From TMED23 sp964566055 (GTDB taxonomy: Bacteria; Pseudomonadota; Alphaproteobacteria; Rhodospirillales; UBA2165): a DNA stretch of 64,000 nt. A model generated the notes under the pieces. The model saw only the letters and a list, made by a program, of their open reading frames with translations, did no database searches and was not told where the DNA came from. This document shows, one piece after another, positions 23,471 through 33,033 of the stretch (position 1 is its first letter; every line of letters starts with the position of its first letter). The translations under genes were made by a program, and so were the position numbers. The stretch is taken from positions 1 through 64,000 of the forward strand of contig CAZMHI010000006.1 in NCBI GenBank assembly GCA_964566055.1, written 5' to 3'.

Positions 23471-24169
23471 ATGCACGATAGTGATCGGCACTATTTTAAC
23501 CAACATCCTTTGTTCAGTCAGATTGACGACGAATCATTAGATCGAATCATTGCCGGCAGTTCTGCCACCGATTATGCCAAGGGTCAGACCATTTTTCATC
23601 GCGGTGATCCAGCCGATGTTTTCTATTTCGTGCTCGAAGGCTGGGTTAAAGTCTATCGCAGTACCGCCGAAGGTGATGAAGCCATCGTCCACATCTTTAG
23701 CGCTGGCGACACCATTGCTGAAGCTGTAGCCTTTGCTGGCAAAAATTATCCGGTTAGTGCACAAGCGGTGGAAAATTCCCGGGTTGTGCCAATCCTGACC
23801 AAACGTCTGGTCGCCGAATTGTCGCGGTCCCCGGAACTCGCCTTGTCAATAATGGGATCTTTGTCGATGCAACTCCACAGCATGGTAACCGAGATCGAAC
23901 AGTTGAAAACCCGCACGGCAACGCAACGGGTCTGCGATTTCTTCATTCGGCGTTGCGCCGTTGATGAGGGGCCTGCTGTTATTTCACTGCCTTATGACAA
24001 AGTGATCATTGCTTCCCGCCTTGGCATGAAACCCGAAAGTCTATCCCGCATTCTAAATCGCCTTAGAAAGATAGGTGTGAAAACCGAAAGCGGTCGGGTG
24101 GCGATTGCTGACGTTGATGCTCTAATTCGTTTTTGCGACGGCGAGTCACTAATTTCTCTGACCGGCTAG
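23471..24169 (+). CDS. Crp/Fnr-family transcriptional regulator (DNR/NnrR-like)
   Basis: About 232 residues: an N-terminal cyclic-nucleotide-binding-fold domain (GQTIFHRGDPADVFYFVLEGWVKVYR), a long dimer helix, and a C-terminal HTH with LGMKPESLSRILNRLR. The E-S-x-S-R in the recognition helix is the FNR-type reading head for TTGAT half sites, matching the box at 23389. There is no N-terminal Cys cluster, so it is not an oxygen-sensing FNR; DNR/NnrR-type NO or redox sensing is more likely. The frame opens at a TTG (23438); GTG 23465 or ATG 23471 downstream of GGAGA is preferred. It is divergent from the heme-copper operon and probably controls it. Confidence 0.85.
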   Translation: MHDSDRHYFNQHPLFSQIDDESLDRIIAGSSATDYAKGQTIFHRGDPADVFYFVLEGWVKVYRSTAEGDEAIVHIFSAGDTIAEAVAFAGKNYPVSAQAVENSRVVPILTKRLVAELSRSPELALSIMGSLSMQLHSMVTEIEQLKTRTATQRVCDFFIRRCAVDEGPAVISLPYDKVIIASRLGMKPESLSRILNRLRKIGVKTESGRVAIADVDALIRFCDGESLISLTG

Positions 24170-24243
24170 CCTAGCTTTTCCCTATTATTTTTTTAAGTGA
24201 GCTTGATTGATGCCAATTTGGGCAGCACAATCGATGCTATTTC

Positions 24244-24264
24244 GCGGGCAGCGAGTCCGCTTTT
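24244..24264 (+). terminator. Probable terminator after the Crp/Fnr gene
   Basis: GCGGGC (24244-24249) pairs with GTCCGC (24255-24260), including one G-U pair, with a five-base loop and a TTTT tract directly after. It lies 75 bp after the regulator stop. Confidence 0.55.
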
Positions 24265-24314
24265 AATAAAAATAATGTCTCCCGGGACTCAAAATTCGAA
24301 CAAGGAACATAGCA

Positions 24315-25775
24315 ATGCTAAAGACAGGTAAGGAACATCTCGAAGGTCTCAGAGATGGCCGCGCGGTCTACATCGGCAAAGAAAAAGTTGATGACGTCAC
24401 CACTCACCCGGCATTTAAAAATGCAGCGCAAACCGTAGCCGATTTGTACGATATCAAACACGATCCGGAACACCGGGACATCATGTCCTTTGAAGAAGAC
24501 GGCGAACGCTATTCGATGTGGTTCCTGCGCGCCAAAAGCCAGGATGATCTCCGCCAGCGCACTAAAGCGCACAAAAAGATCGCTGATCTGTCATGTGGCT
24601 TGTTTGGCCGTTCCCCCGATCATGTCTCGAGCTTTGTCACCGGCATGTCGACCCATCCTACAGCATTCGATTCCGATGAAAACAAGTTCGGCGATAATTT
24701 AATGGGCTATTACGAACATATGCGCAAAAACGATATTTTTGCGACTTATGCCGTGCTGCCGCCGCAAGCTGCGCGCAATCCTGAATTTTACGAATCACAG
24801 AACCTCCCGGTGCCGACGCTAAGGGTTATCCGCGAGGATGATGATGGTGTGGTCATGTCGGGCATGAAAATGCTGGCGACCAGTGCCGTCTTTTGCGATG
24901 AGATTTGGGTCGGCAATTTATTGCCGCTGGCGCCAAATCAGTTGAAGGAATCGATAACCTGTGCGATCCCGTGCAATGCCGAAGGGCTATCGCTCTGGAT
25001 GCGTCAGCCAATTTCGCTCAATGCCAATAATGAATTCGATAGTCCGTTAACTTGGAAATATGACGAGACCGATGTGCTGGTTATGTGCGACGAAGTTAAA
25101 GTGCCATGGGAGAAAATATTTGTCATGGATGACACTGTCCGGTCGCGCGGCGTCTATACGGATACGCCCGGGCATTGTTATGGCAATCATCAGTCAAACG
25201 TCCGCTTTTGGTCAAAAATGCAGTTGATCTTGGGTCTTTGTTCTAAAGTAACTAAAGCCAGTGGCGCTGATGAAATACCGGTGGTGCGCGAGACCATCGG
25301 CCGTATGGCGGCCCTTGAGGCAACCCTTGCAGGCATGATCCACGGCCAAATTGAGGCCGCCGAAGAGTGGCCAGAAGGTTTTAGAACATATAACCGCCGG
25401 ATGATGTATGCAGCGCTTAATTGGTGCACCGAAAGCCACTCGCAAATCGTTGATGTTTTACGCGAGCTGTGCGGTGGCGGCGTGTTCCAAATGCCTGCCA
25501 GCGTTGATGTTATGCATGATGCTGAGCTGAAGGCGGATTTCGAGAAATATTTTCAAACCCCGCAACTGGACGCCCTTGAGCGCATGAAATTGTTCCGGCT
25601 GGCTTGGGATTTTGTCGGCTCTGAATTTGCCGGGCGGCAGCAGCAATATGAGAAGTTTTATGCCGGTGCATCTTTCATCGTGCGCAGCCATTCTCACCGT
25701 GAAGCAGATTGGGACTTTTTTGATGGCATTGTTGACAATATCATGGCGGATTACGACGTGCCGGAACTGGATTAA
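24315..25775 (+). CDS. 4-hydroxyphenylacetate 3-hydroxylase (HpaB)-family FADH2-dependent monooxygenase
   Basis: A 486-residue protein of the HpaB/PvcC acyl-CoA-dehydrogenase-like fold. Characteristic parts are the N-terminal LKTGKEHLEGLRDGRAVYIGKEKV, the middle segment SGMKMLATSAVFCDEIWVGN that shapes the flavin pocket, the VPWEKIFVMDD stretch, and the C-terminal RELCGGGVFQMPASV. These enzymes hydroxylate phenols using FADH2 from a separate reductase (HpaC). No HpaC gene is in the window, so the reductase must be elsewhere. It is followed by IorA/IorB and a symporter, consistent with aromatic acid catabolism. An AAGGAA site precedes the ATG. Confidence 0.9.
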   Translation: MLKTGKEHLEGLRDGRAVYIGKEKVDDVTTHPAFKNAAQTVADLYDIKHDPEHRDIMSFEEDGERYSMWFLRAKSQDDLRQRTKAHKKIADLSCGLFGRSPDHVSSFVTGMSTHPTAFDSDENKFGDNLMGYYEHMRKNDIFATYAVLPPQAARNPEFYESQNLPVPTLRVIREDDDGVVMSGMKMLATSAVFCDEIWVGNLLPLAPNQLKESITCAIPCNAEGLSLWMRQPISLNANNEFDSPLTWKYDETDVLVMCDEVKVPWEKIFVMDDTVRSRGVYTDTPGHCYGNHQSNVRFWSKMQLILGLCSKVTKASGADEIPVVRETIGRMAALEATLAGMIHGQIEAAEEWPEGFRTYNRRMMYAALNWCTESHSQIVDVLRELCGGGVFQMPASVDVMHDAELKADFEKYFQTPQLDALERMKLFRLAWDFVGSEFAGRQQQYEKFYAGASFIVRSHSHREADWDFFDGIVDNIMADYDVPELD

Positions 25776-25873
25776 GCAGCTTTATAACAATCAATAAAAT
25801 GTGGGTTTTAAGGCCTTTTCATTGCGCCCCCACCTTTGTATCGTAAAAATTCCCAGGGAAGGTATAAGACGGT

Positions 25874-28012
25874 ATGGAAAGATCGTTTCACAAGGAAATC
25901 GAACAGCTTCGCCAAGGAGATAACGGCAAGTTTCAGGGCGAAGGTATTCTCGCCGTCACTAAGGCTATCCTGCAATCCGGCGTTGGCTATGTCGGTGGCT
26001 ATCAAGGTGCACCGGTCTCGCATTTGTTAGATGTACTGGTTCAGGCAAAAGATCTTATGGCCGAGCTCGGTGTCCATGTCGAAGCAAACTCCAATGAAGC
26101 GTCGGCCGCCGCCATGCTGGGCGCATCGATTAACTATCCCATTCGCGGCGCGGTTACCTGGAAATCAATTGTCGGTACCAATGTTGCTTCTGATGCGTTG
26201 TCTAATCTGGCAAGCCCCGGAGTTAAAGGCGGCGCCATGATTATTTCAGGCGAGGATACCGGCGAAGGCGCCAGTGTAATCCAGGAACGTACTCACGCTT
26301 TTGCCATGAAATCTTCTTTGTGGCTGCTGGACCCAAGGCCCGATCTCCAGTGCATGGTCGATATGGTGGAAAACGGCTTTCAGTTGTCGGAAGTTAGCAA
26401 CACGCCGGTGATTTTGGGTCTCCGCATCCGGGCCTGTCATGTGCAAGGGGATTTTACGACCAAGAATAATCAAAAGTCTCCAATTAACACCATCGACAAA
26501 GCCGATGATCCTGCGATGTTTGAATATGATCGCTTGGCCCATCCACCGGCGACCTATGCCCAGGAAAAAAAGAAAGTTGAAGAACGTTTGCCGGCGGCGC
26601 AGAAATTTATTCAAGACCGCGAACTCAACGAGTTTTTTGATGGCCGCTATAATAATCTTGGTATCATCCTCCAGGGCGGGCTTTTCAATACCTTGGTTAA
26701 TCGCCTGAATGTCTTAGGATTGGGTGATCAGTTTGGGAATTCCGACATTCCGTTGATGGTGCTGAATGTCACCCATCCCCTGGTGCCGGATCAAATTACC
26801 GAATTTTGCGCCGGTAAGGATGCGGTCATGGTGCTGGAGGAGGGTAATCCTGAATTCATCGAGCACCAAATTAACACCCTGCTGAGGAAGTCTGATATTC
26901 AAACACGCATTTTCGGCAAAGACATTTTTCCGACTGGCGGTGAATACAATGCCGAAGTGATCACCAAAGGTCTGGTCGATTTCCTGGGCGAAGTGGAGCC
27001 TTTGGCGATTGATCAGGAGGCGCTCCGCGATAAAGCCGCCCAATTGTTCAATGATAAAGAAGCTGGCCAAGAGGTTATGGATATTCCTTTACCGCCTCGC
27101 CCGCCGGGTTTCTGTACCGGCTGCCCTGAGCGCCCGGTCTTCACGGCAATTAAAATGCTTAAAGAGGAAATTGGCGACATCCATATTGCTGCTGATATTG
27201 GCTGTCATGCTTTCGCGACTTACGCGCCGTTTAGCATGGGCAACTCGATTTTGGGTTATGGTATGGGGCTCGCCAGCGCTTCGGCGGTGGGTCCAATGCT
27301 CAAAAAGCGCACAATCAGTATCATGGGCGATGGCGGCTTTTGGCATAACGGCCTGCAATCCGGCGTGCTGTCGAATTTGTTCAATGAAGGCGATGGTCTG
27401 CTGATCATCATGCAAAACGGCTATGCCTCGGCAACCGGTCAGCAATATATCCCATCCTCGACGGCCGGATCAGACACCACACCGATGACCAGTGAGATCG
27501 AGCAGACCCTCAAGGCGCTGGGCGTTAAGTGGCTTCGAACCGTGCGTACTTACGGCGTGAGCCGGATGCTTGATACGTTACGAGAAGCCATGACGACCGA
27601 ACAAAAAGGTCTCAAAGTCATCATCGCCGACAGTGAGTGTATGCTGGCCCGGCAACGCCGCATCAAGGGTGAAAATGCCGAAAAGCTTAAACGGGGCGCC
27701 GAGGTTATTCTGCCGCGCTTTGGCGTTGATGAAGAAATTTGTACCGGCGATCATTCATGTATTCGTTTGTCCGGCTGTCCGTCTTTAAGCATTGCTGACA
27801 ATTCCGATCCACTTCGCGATGAGCCGGTTACGCAAGTGATCGACAGCTGCGTCGGCTGTGGGCTCTGCGGTGAAGTTGCGCATGCGGCGCAACTCTGCCC
27901 GTCTTTCTACCGGGCCGAGCGCGTTCAAAATGCGGGGGCTTTCGCTAAAATGATGGCGGGGGTTCGCAACAGCGTTATCGGCTGGCTGGCCGGATCGGAG
28001 CGTCCCTTATGA
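25874..28012 (+). CDS. iorA: Indolepyruvate ferredoxin oxidoreductase, alpha (TPP-binding) subunit
   Basis: A 712-residue fusion of the pyrimidine and pyrophosphate TPP domains with a ferredoxin tail. The TPP/Mg motif is visible as GDGGFWHNGLQSG near residue 485, the CxxCPER-like motif FCTGCPERP near 415, and C-terminal Cys-rich segments (EEICTGDHSCIRLSGCP, then DSCVGCGLCGE) near 625-680 carry two Fe-S clusters. IorAB oxidatively decarboxylates aryl-pyruvates from Trp, Phe and Tyr to the aryl-acetyl-CoA thioesters. Its stop overlaps the iorB ATG by 4 bp. Confidence 0.92.
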   Translation: MERSFHKEIEQLRQGDNGKFQGEGILAVTKAILQSGVGYVGGYQGAPVSHLLDVLVQAKDLMAELGVHVEANSNEASAAAMLGASINYPIRGAVTWKSIVGTNVASDALSNLASPGVKGGAMIISGEDTGEGASVIQERTHAFAMKSSLWLLDPRPDLQCMVDMVENGFQLSEVSNTPVILGLRIRACHVQGDFTTKNNQKSPINTIDKADDPAMFEYDRLAHPPATYAQEKKKVEERLPAAQKFIQDRELNEFFDGRYNNLGIILQGGLFNTLVNRLNVLGLGDQFGNSDIPLMVLNVTHPLVPDQITEFCAGKDAVMVLEEGNPEFIEHQINTLLRKSDIQTRIFGKDIFPTGGEYNAEVITKGLVDFLGEVEPLAIDQEALRDKAAQLFNDKEAGQEVMDIPLPPRPPGFCTGCPERPVFTAIKMLKEEIGDIHIAADIGCHAFATYAPFSMGNSILGYGMGLASASAVGPMLKKRTISIMGDGGFWHNGLQSGVLSNLFNEGDGLLIIMQNGYASATGQQYIPSSTAGSDTTPMTSEIEQTLKALGVKWLRTVRTYGVSRMLDTLREAMTTEQKGLKVIIADSECMLARQRRIKGENAEKLKRGAEVILPRFGVDEEICTGDHSCIRLSGCPSLSIADNSDPLRDEPVTQVIDSCVGCGLCGEVAHAAQLCPSFYRAERVQNAGAFAKMMAGVRNSVIGWLAGSERPL

Positions 28013-29496
28013 GTGACGCCAAGACAGTTAAAATTCTGATCTGCGCCATGGGCGGTGAAGGCGGCGGCGTGCTGATGAACTGGATCGTTAATGCGGCCTG
28101 GCGCAAAGGTTATCCAGTGCAGGCAACTTCGGTGCCGGGTGTCGCTCAGCGTACCGGGGCGACGACCTATTATATTGAACTGCTGCCCGAAGCTTTGCCA
28201 CCCGGTGCTGCAAAGCCCGTCTTTGCGCTTATCCCAACCGCTGGTGAAGTCGATGTTTTGGTGGCAACTGAAGCCGCCGAAGCCGCGCGGGCAGCCGGCA
28301 ATGGATTTATTTCGCCCAACCGCACGCATTTAATTGCCTCGACGTCCCGGGTTTACTTGATGCCAGAAAAAATGGCGATGACCGATGGCCGGGTTGATAA
28401 CGATGAGCTTGCCGCTGTCATGGCGAAAAGTGCTCATAAATCTGTGCTGTTTGATGCCAACGCCGCTGCCAAAGAAGCCGGCGCCATCGTCAACGCGATT
28501 ATGCTGGGTGCGGTTGCCGCAACCGGTGTTATTGGTATTGAGCTTGATGATTTTATCGCTGCCATCACGGATGAAGGTAAGGCGGTCTCCTCTAATATTG
28601 CAGGTCTTCGAAGCGGCTATGCGATTGCCAACGGGCAATCAGACAGAGAAGATCAGCCGGACAATGTCGTTGCCATTTCTGAAGCCGGTACCCGATCAGA
28701 ATTTCCAGACAGCGTTCAGCCAGTCTTGGATCACGCTATAAAGCGGCTGGCTGATTATCAAAATAATGCTCATGTAGCGAGCTATCTCGCACGGCTCGAA
28801 ATTTTCAAAGACCGTGATCCCAATTTGCTGGAAGTGGTTGCCAAGCAATTAGCGCTACGGATGTCATATGAAGATATTATCCGCGTGGCCCAGGCCAAAA
28901 TTCGCGCTGAACGTTTTAAACGCATTAGAAATGAAACCAGTGCTGAGGCGAATGATGTCGTCATTGTCACCGAGTTTTTTAAACCTGGCGTCGCTGAAAT
29001 CAGTGATCTCTTGCCAAGTGGTTTGGCGAAAAGCCTCATCGCCTGGGGTGAGAAAAATAACAAAATGGATAATTTTGGTTTTGGTATGGAGGTGAAGACC
29101 TCGACCATAACAGGATTCCTGAAGCTTTGGTTCCTGGCCAAGCTAAAATGGTGGCGACCGAAATCCTATCGTTGGCAAGTTGAGCACGCCAATATTGAGG
29201 ATTGGCTTGAATTAATGGAGTCGGCGTCTGCGCTTAACGTAAATTTTGCCATCGAAGTGGCAGAATTGGCCCGGCTGATCAAAGGCTATGGCAGTACTCA
29301 TCGCCGGGGCATGCGCAATTATTCCCGTATTGTAGAAGAATATGTGCGGCCTCTGATAGCGACGGGTGCGGTTTCAAGCGAGGCAACTGAGCAGTTGAGA
29401 CTTGCGCGCGATGCTGCCACCTCAGATCCGGATGGCGCCGCCTTAAATAAATTATTGTCGGAAATTCAGTCTCCCGGAACGATCGCCGCTGAGTAA
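28009..29496 (+). CDS. iorB: Indolepyruvate ferredoxin oxidoreductase, beta subunit family protein
   Basis: A 495-residue protein. The N-terminal 200 residues are the gamma/beta domain of 2-oxoacid oxidoreductases (ICAMGGEGGGVLMNWIV, then SVPGVAQRTGATTYYIELLP). The C-terminal about 280 residues are the helical extension typical of the long proteobacterial IorB type; it has no catalytic motif I can name. It forms the heteromer with the upstream IorA. The ATGA overlap implies stoichiometric translation. Confidence 0.9.
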   Translation: MSDAKTVKILICAMGGEGGGVLMNWIVNAAWRKGYPVQATSVPGVAQRTGATTYYIELLPEALPPGAAKPVFALIPTAGEVDVLVATEAAEAARAAGNGFISPNRTHLIASTSRVYLMPEKMAMTDGRVDNDELAAVMAKSAHKSVLFDANAAAKEAGAIVNAIMLGAVAATGVIGIELDDFIAAITDEGKAVSSNIAGLRSGYAIANGQSDREDQPDNVVAISEAGTRSEFPDSVQPVLDHAIKRLADYQNNAHVASYLARLEIFKDRDPNLLEVVAKQLALRMSYEDIIRVAQAKIRAERFKRIRNETSAEANDVVIVTEFFKPGVAEISDLLPSGLAKSLIAWGEKNNKMDNFGFGMEVKTSTITGFLKLWFLAKLKWWRPKSYRWQVEHANIEDWLELMESASALNVNFAIEVAELARLIKGYGSTHRRGMRNYSRIVEEYVRPLIATGAVSSEATEQLRLARDAATSDPDGAALNKLLSEIQSPGTIAAE

Positions 29497-29524
29497 CTTC
29501 ACAATACTCTCACCCTGAAGTGAT

Positions 29525-31012
29525 TTGGCTTCCAGCCTACAACTCTTTATCCACGCCTTTATGTTTGAAAATTCCCTTCCAAATTTTTTGCCCTGGCTGG
29601 TGATGTTGGCCTATGGCGTAATCGTTTGGCAGTTCGCACCCAAGCGGGTTTCGATCAAAGGCTTCTTTACTGGTGCTGATGATAAAGCAGGTGTCAAAGG
29701 ATCGGCCCCCGGTCTATGGCTTCTCGTTGCCAGTGCGGCGATCTCTTGGATATTTGCGAAATCCATCGCCAATGCAGCCAGTCTTGCGCAGGCTTTTGGT
29801 CTCTCGGGCTCAATTGGGTATGCCTTTTACTATTTTAGTTTTCTGGTTGCCGGCATAGTCATCTATATCATCCGGACCAAGGGTGGCGATCAATCGCTGC
29901 CGGCTTTTTTGATCCGCAAATATGGCACTCTCTGCGCCAAGCTTTTCATCGCCGCAATTGCGATCCGCCTGTTTAACGAAGTGTGGTCAAATACCAAAGT
30001 CGTTGGCCTCTATTTTGGCGCCGAAGGCAGCGCTGGTTATTGGGTGGCGGTGGCCGCTGTCACCGGCTTTACGGTATATTATTCATGGCGGGCCGGTCTG
30101 CGCGGCAGTCTGCTGACCGATGGCGGGCAGATGATCCTAGCCTCGGTTTTGCTCGTTGGTCTCTTGTTATTCATTATGCCGGAATTTGCCGCCCGTGGCT
30201 TACCCCGATTCCCGGAGGCCGCGAGTATGGCGGGTTGGACCTTTGCCGGGCTCGCTTTGGTACAGGCCTTTAGCTATCCGTTTCATGATCCGGTGCTGAC
30301 TGACCGAGGCTTTATTACCTCTCCCAGGACCATGCTCAAGGGATTTATCCTGGCAGGCTTAATCGGCGGCAGTTTTATTTTTCTCTTTGGTTTTGTCGGT
30401 ATTTATGGCGCCCTCGAGGGCTTAGGCGGCAATCCATCCTTGGCAGTGCCGGCAAGCTTCGGCCTTACCATGCTGTTGATTGTTAATGCGATTATGATGA
30501 CAAGTGCTGGTTCAACACTCGATTCGACTTTTGCCAGTACAGCTAAATTAACAGCGCGTGACTGGTTTGACGCAAAAGACACACCGACTGAAGGTCAACT
30601 TACAACCGGCCGGAAAGCCGTTATCATTATCGCTGTGCTGGGTAATCTGCCGTTGTTTAGCCTGTATCTCGGCTCGGAAGTTGGCCCGGCGGTCATTGCC
30701 GCAACGACGATCAGCGGCACCATGGTGATGGGGCTGGCGCCGATTTTCATCCTCGCTTTTCTGCCTGGGGCCGGGCGCTGGAGTTTCCATCTCGCCTTTT
30801 GGCCGGGTATTATTTTCGGGATTATTATGACCTTGGAAGGGGCTATAGGCTTGCAGATTGTGCCTGCTTGGATCGATATTGGCGTCGGCAAATATGCAGA
30901 TGATCTTGGCGTTAATCTCTGGGGCGTTGGTATTTGCACGATCGGATTTTTAGCCGGTTGTGCAATTGAGCTGATAATCCCCAAAAAGAGTTTGGTCGCG
31001 ACCCCCGCTTAA
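29525..31012 (+). CDS. Sodium:solute symporter (SSS)-like transporter
   Basis: A 495-residue membrane protein with about 13 hydrophobic helices and the SSS/LeuT-like order. Useful landmarks are the SWIFAKSIANAASLAQAFG helix, the SWRAGLRGSLLTDGGQM segment resembling the SSS signature, and MMTSAGSTLDSTFAST near residue 325, where Ser/Thr residues match the sodium-site helix. The frame begins at TTG 29525 with a weak GAAG site; ATG at 29561 is the alternative. It probably imports an aromatic acid or amino acid for the HpaB/IorAB genes upstream; inferred from context. Confidence 0.8.
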   Translation: MASSLQLFIHAFMFENSLPNFLPWLVMLAYGVIVWQFAPKRVSIKGFFTGADDKAGVKGSAPGLWLLVASAAISWIFAKSIANAASLAQAFGLSGSIGYAFYYFSFLVAGIVIYIIRTKGGDQSLPAFLIRKYGTLCAKLFIAAIAIRLFNEVWSNTKVVGLYFGAEGSAGYWVAVAAVTGFTVYYSWRAGLRGSLLTDGGQMILASVLLVGLLLFIMPEFAARGLPRFPEAASMAGWTFAGLALVQAFSYPFHDPVLTDRGFITSPRTMLKGFILAGLIGGSFIFLFGFVGIYGALEGLGGNPSLAVPASFGLTMLLIVNAIMMTSAGSTLDSTFASTAKLTARDWFDAKDTPTEGQLTTGRKAVIIIAVLGNLPLFSLYLGSEVGPAVIAATTISGTMVMGLAPIFILAFLPGAGRWSFHLAFWPGIIFGIIMTLEGAIGLQIVPAWIDIGVGKYADDLGVNLWGVGICTIGFLAGCAIELIIPKKSLVATPA

Positions 31013-31026
31013 GCTAAAACCGCACT

Positions 31027-33033
31027 ATGTGTGGAATTGCAGGGATCTTAAGAACTGCCGGCGAGCAGCCCGTAGACCGCTCCATTTTGGCAGCGATGAA
31101 CCAGTCAATGGCGCATCGGGGCCCGGATGGTGACGGAATATGGCTGTCAGCGGATCAGCAAGTTGGGCTCGGTCATCGCCGTCTCTCAATCATTGATCTT
31201 TCGAATGATGCCGACCAGCCGATGGCCAACTCGGATGGCTCTGTTATCGTCACTTACAATGGCGAGATTTATAATCATGCGGCGCTTCGCCAGGAACTAG
31301 AGGCTGCGGGTTATCAATTCGCCACTGATCATTCTGATACCGAGGTGCTGGTGCATGGTTTTCAGGAATGGGGCATTGCCGAATTACTGCCGCGCCTTGA
31401 GGGTATGTTTGCTTTTGCCGTTTGGGAGGAAGCAAAAAAGAAATTGACCGTTGCCAGGGACCGGGTGGGTATCAAGCCGGTTTATATTACCAAGCGTGAT
31501 GGCTGGTTTTTGTTTGCTTCAGAAATTAAAGGCTTGCTGTGTCATCCCGCCGTGCCGCGAAGGGTCGGTAAGTTGGCACTCTATCACTATCTAACGTATC
31601 TGACGACGCCAGCCCCGCTCACCATGTTTGACGGTATCTATAAATTGCCGGCCTCGACTTATATGGAGATTGACCAGGCTGGAAACATCACGTCTGAGCG
31701 TTACTGGGATGCAGTGCCGGGGAAAAGCGGTATTGATAGTGAACTGTCCAGCTTAAGCGAAGCGGCACAAGAGGATTACTTCATTGAAGGCGTCCGCAGC
31801 CGCCTAAACGAGGCTGTTGAGAAACGCATGATGTCGGATGTGCCCTATGGGGCTTTTCTATCTGGTGGTATCGACTCGTCTGTCAATGTCGCGCTGATGG
31901 ATCGTTTTACCGATGAGCCGGTAAATACCTTTACGGTCGGTTTCAAAGACCATGAACATCTTAACGAACTCACTTATGCCACCAAAGTCGCCAAGCTTTT
32001 TAACACCAATCATCACGAAGTGCTGGTTGGTGAGGATGATATGGTTGGTTATCTCGACGATCTTATTCACCATCAGGATGAGCCGCTGGCCGATTGGGTC
32101 TGCATCCCGTTGCATTTCGTCTCCAAGCTGGCGGCGGAAGCGGGCGTTAAAGTCATCCAAGTCGGGGAGGGCTCTGACGAGCAATTTTGCGGCTATAACA
32201 GTTACATGATGTATCTCAAATTACATCAGCATTGCTATGGGCCGTTTCAGAAGTTTCTGCCGAAACCGTTGCAGCGCGTGGCGGCCGGCGCGGCGCAGGG
32301 GATTGCCCGTTTAAAACCAAGCTTTGGCCTTTATGCCGATGCGGTCGAGCGCGCTGCCAATGACCAGGAAGCTTTTTGGAGCGGCGCCATCGCTTTTTGG
32401 GAATCGCAAAAGAAAGATATCTTGCCAGCGATGGGCTTGGAGCTGCCACATGGTGCAGTGGAGATGGTCGAGGCTGGTCTTTTATCTGACGATATTTTGG
32501 TGCCGGATAGTTTCGCCGTTGCCAACGATACTTTGTCTGAATTTGATCGCGCGCATCATGGTCGGGATCAGCTGACGAGAATGATCCACAACGAATTTCG
32601 CCTCCGCTTGCCGGAACTGTTGTTGATGCGGGTCGATAAAATTACCATGGCGCAATCGCTGGAGGCCCGCGTGCCGTTTTTGGATCATACCTTGGCCGAG
32701 TTCACCATGGATATGCCGCAAAGCGCTAAAATCAAGAACGGTGTGGCGAAGTACATACTCAAAAAATCTGTCGAAGGCATCATTCCAGACGATGTGATTT
32801 ATCGTAAAAAAATGGGCTTCAATGCGCCGATGGCAGAATGGTTACGAGGCGATTTCGGCGCCAAGGCCCAAGCTGGGATTTTAAATTCACCCTTGCTTGA
32901 TCAAATTGGCTTTGACCGTGACCAGGTTGCGGGTCTTATCTCAGATCACCGTCAAGGCCGCCGTGATACTTCACTAATGGTTTGGGTGCTCTACAATCTG
33001 ACCGCCTGGCATTCTCATTGGATTGAAGCTTAG
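31027..33033 (+). CDS. Asparagine-synthase-family amidotransferase (polysaccharide-locus type), copy 1
   Basis: A 668-residue AsnB-like protein. The N-terminal class II glutaminase has the nucleophile Cys2 in MCGIAGI, then HRGPDGDGIW and TYNGEIYNH. The synthetase domain has the pyrophosphate loop FLSGGIDSSVNV near residue 280. Such paralogues in polysaccharide loci often amidate uronic acids rather than make free asparagine. The presence of ManNAcA genes (wecB, wecC) in the same locus fits that, by inference. It starts 15 bp after the symporter and converges with the O-antigen ligase gene (4-bp overlap). Confidence 0.88.
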   Translation: MCGIAGILRTAGEQPVDRSILAAMNQSMAHRGPDGDGIWLSADQQVGLGHRRLSIIDLSNDADQPMANSDGSVIVTYNGEIYNHAALRQELEAAGYQFATDHSDTEVLVHGFQEWGIAELLPRLEGMFAFAVWEEAKKKLTVARDRVGIKPVYITKRDGWFLFASEIKGLLCHPAVPRRVGKLALYHYLTYLTTPAPLTMFDGIYKLPASTYMEIDQAGNITSERYWDAVPGKSGIDSELSSLSEAAQEDYFIEGVRSRLNEAVEKRMMSDVPYGAFLSGGIDSSVNVALMDRFTDEPVNTFTVGFKDHEHLNELTYATKVAKLFNTNHHEVLVGEDDMVGYLDDLIHHQDEPLADWVCIPLHFVSKLAAEAGVKVIQVGEGSDEQFCGYNSYMMYLKLHQHCYGPFQKFLPKPLQRVAAGAAQGIARLKPSFGLYADAVERAANDQEAFWSGAIAFWESQKKDILPAMGLELPHGAVEMVEAGLLSDDILVPDSFAVANDTLSEFDRAHHGRDQLTRMIHNEFRLRLPELLLMRVDKITMAQSLEARVPFLDHTLAEFTMDMPQSAKIKNGVAKYILKKSVEGIIPDDVIYRKKMGFNAPMAEWLRGDFGAKAQAGILNSPLLDQIGFDRDQVAGLISDHRQGRRDTSLMVWVLYNLTAWHSHWIEA

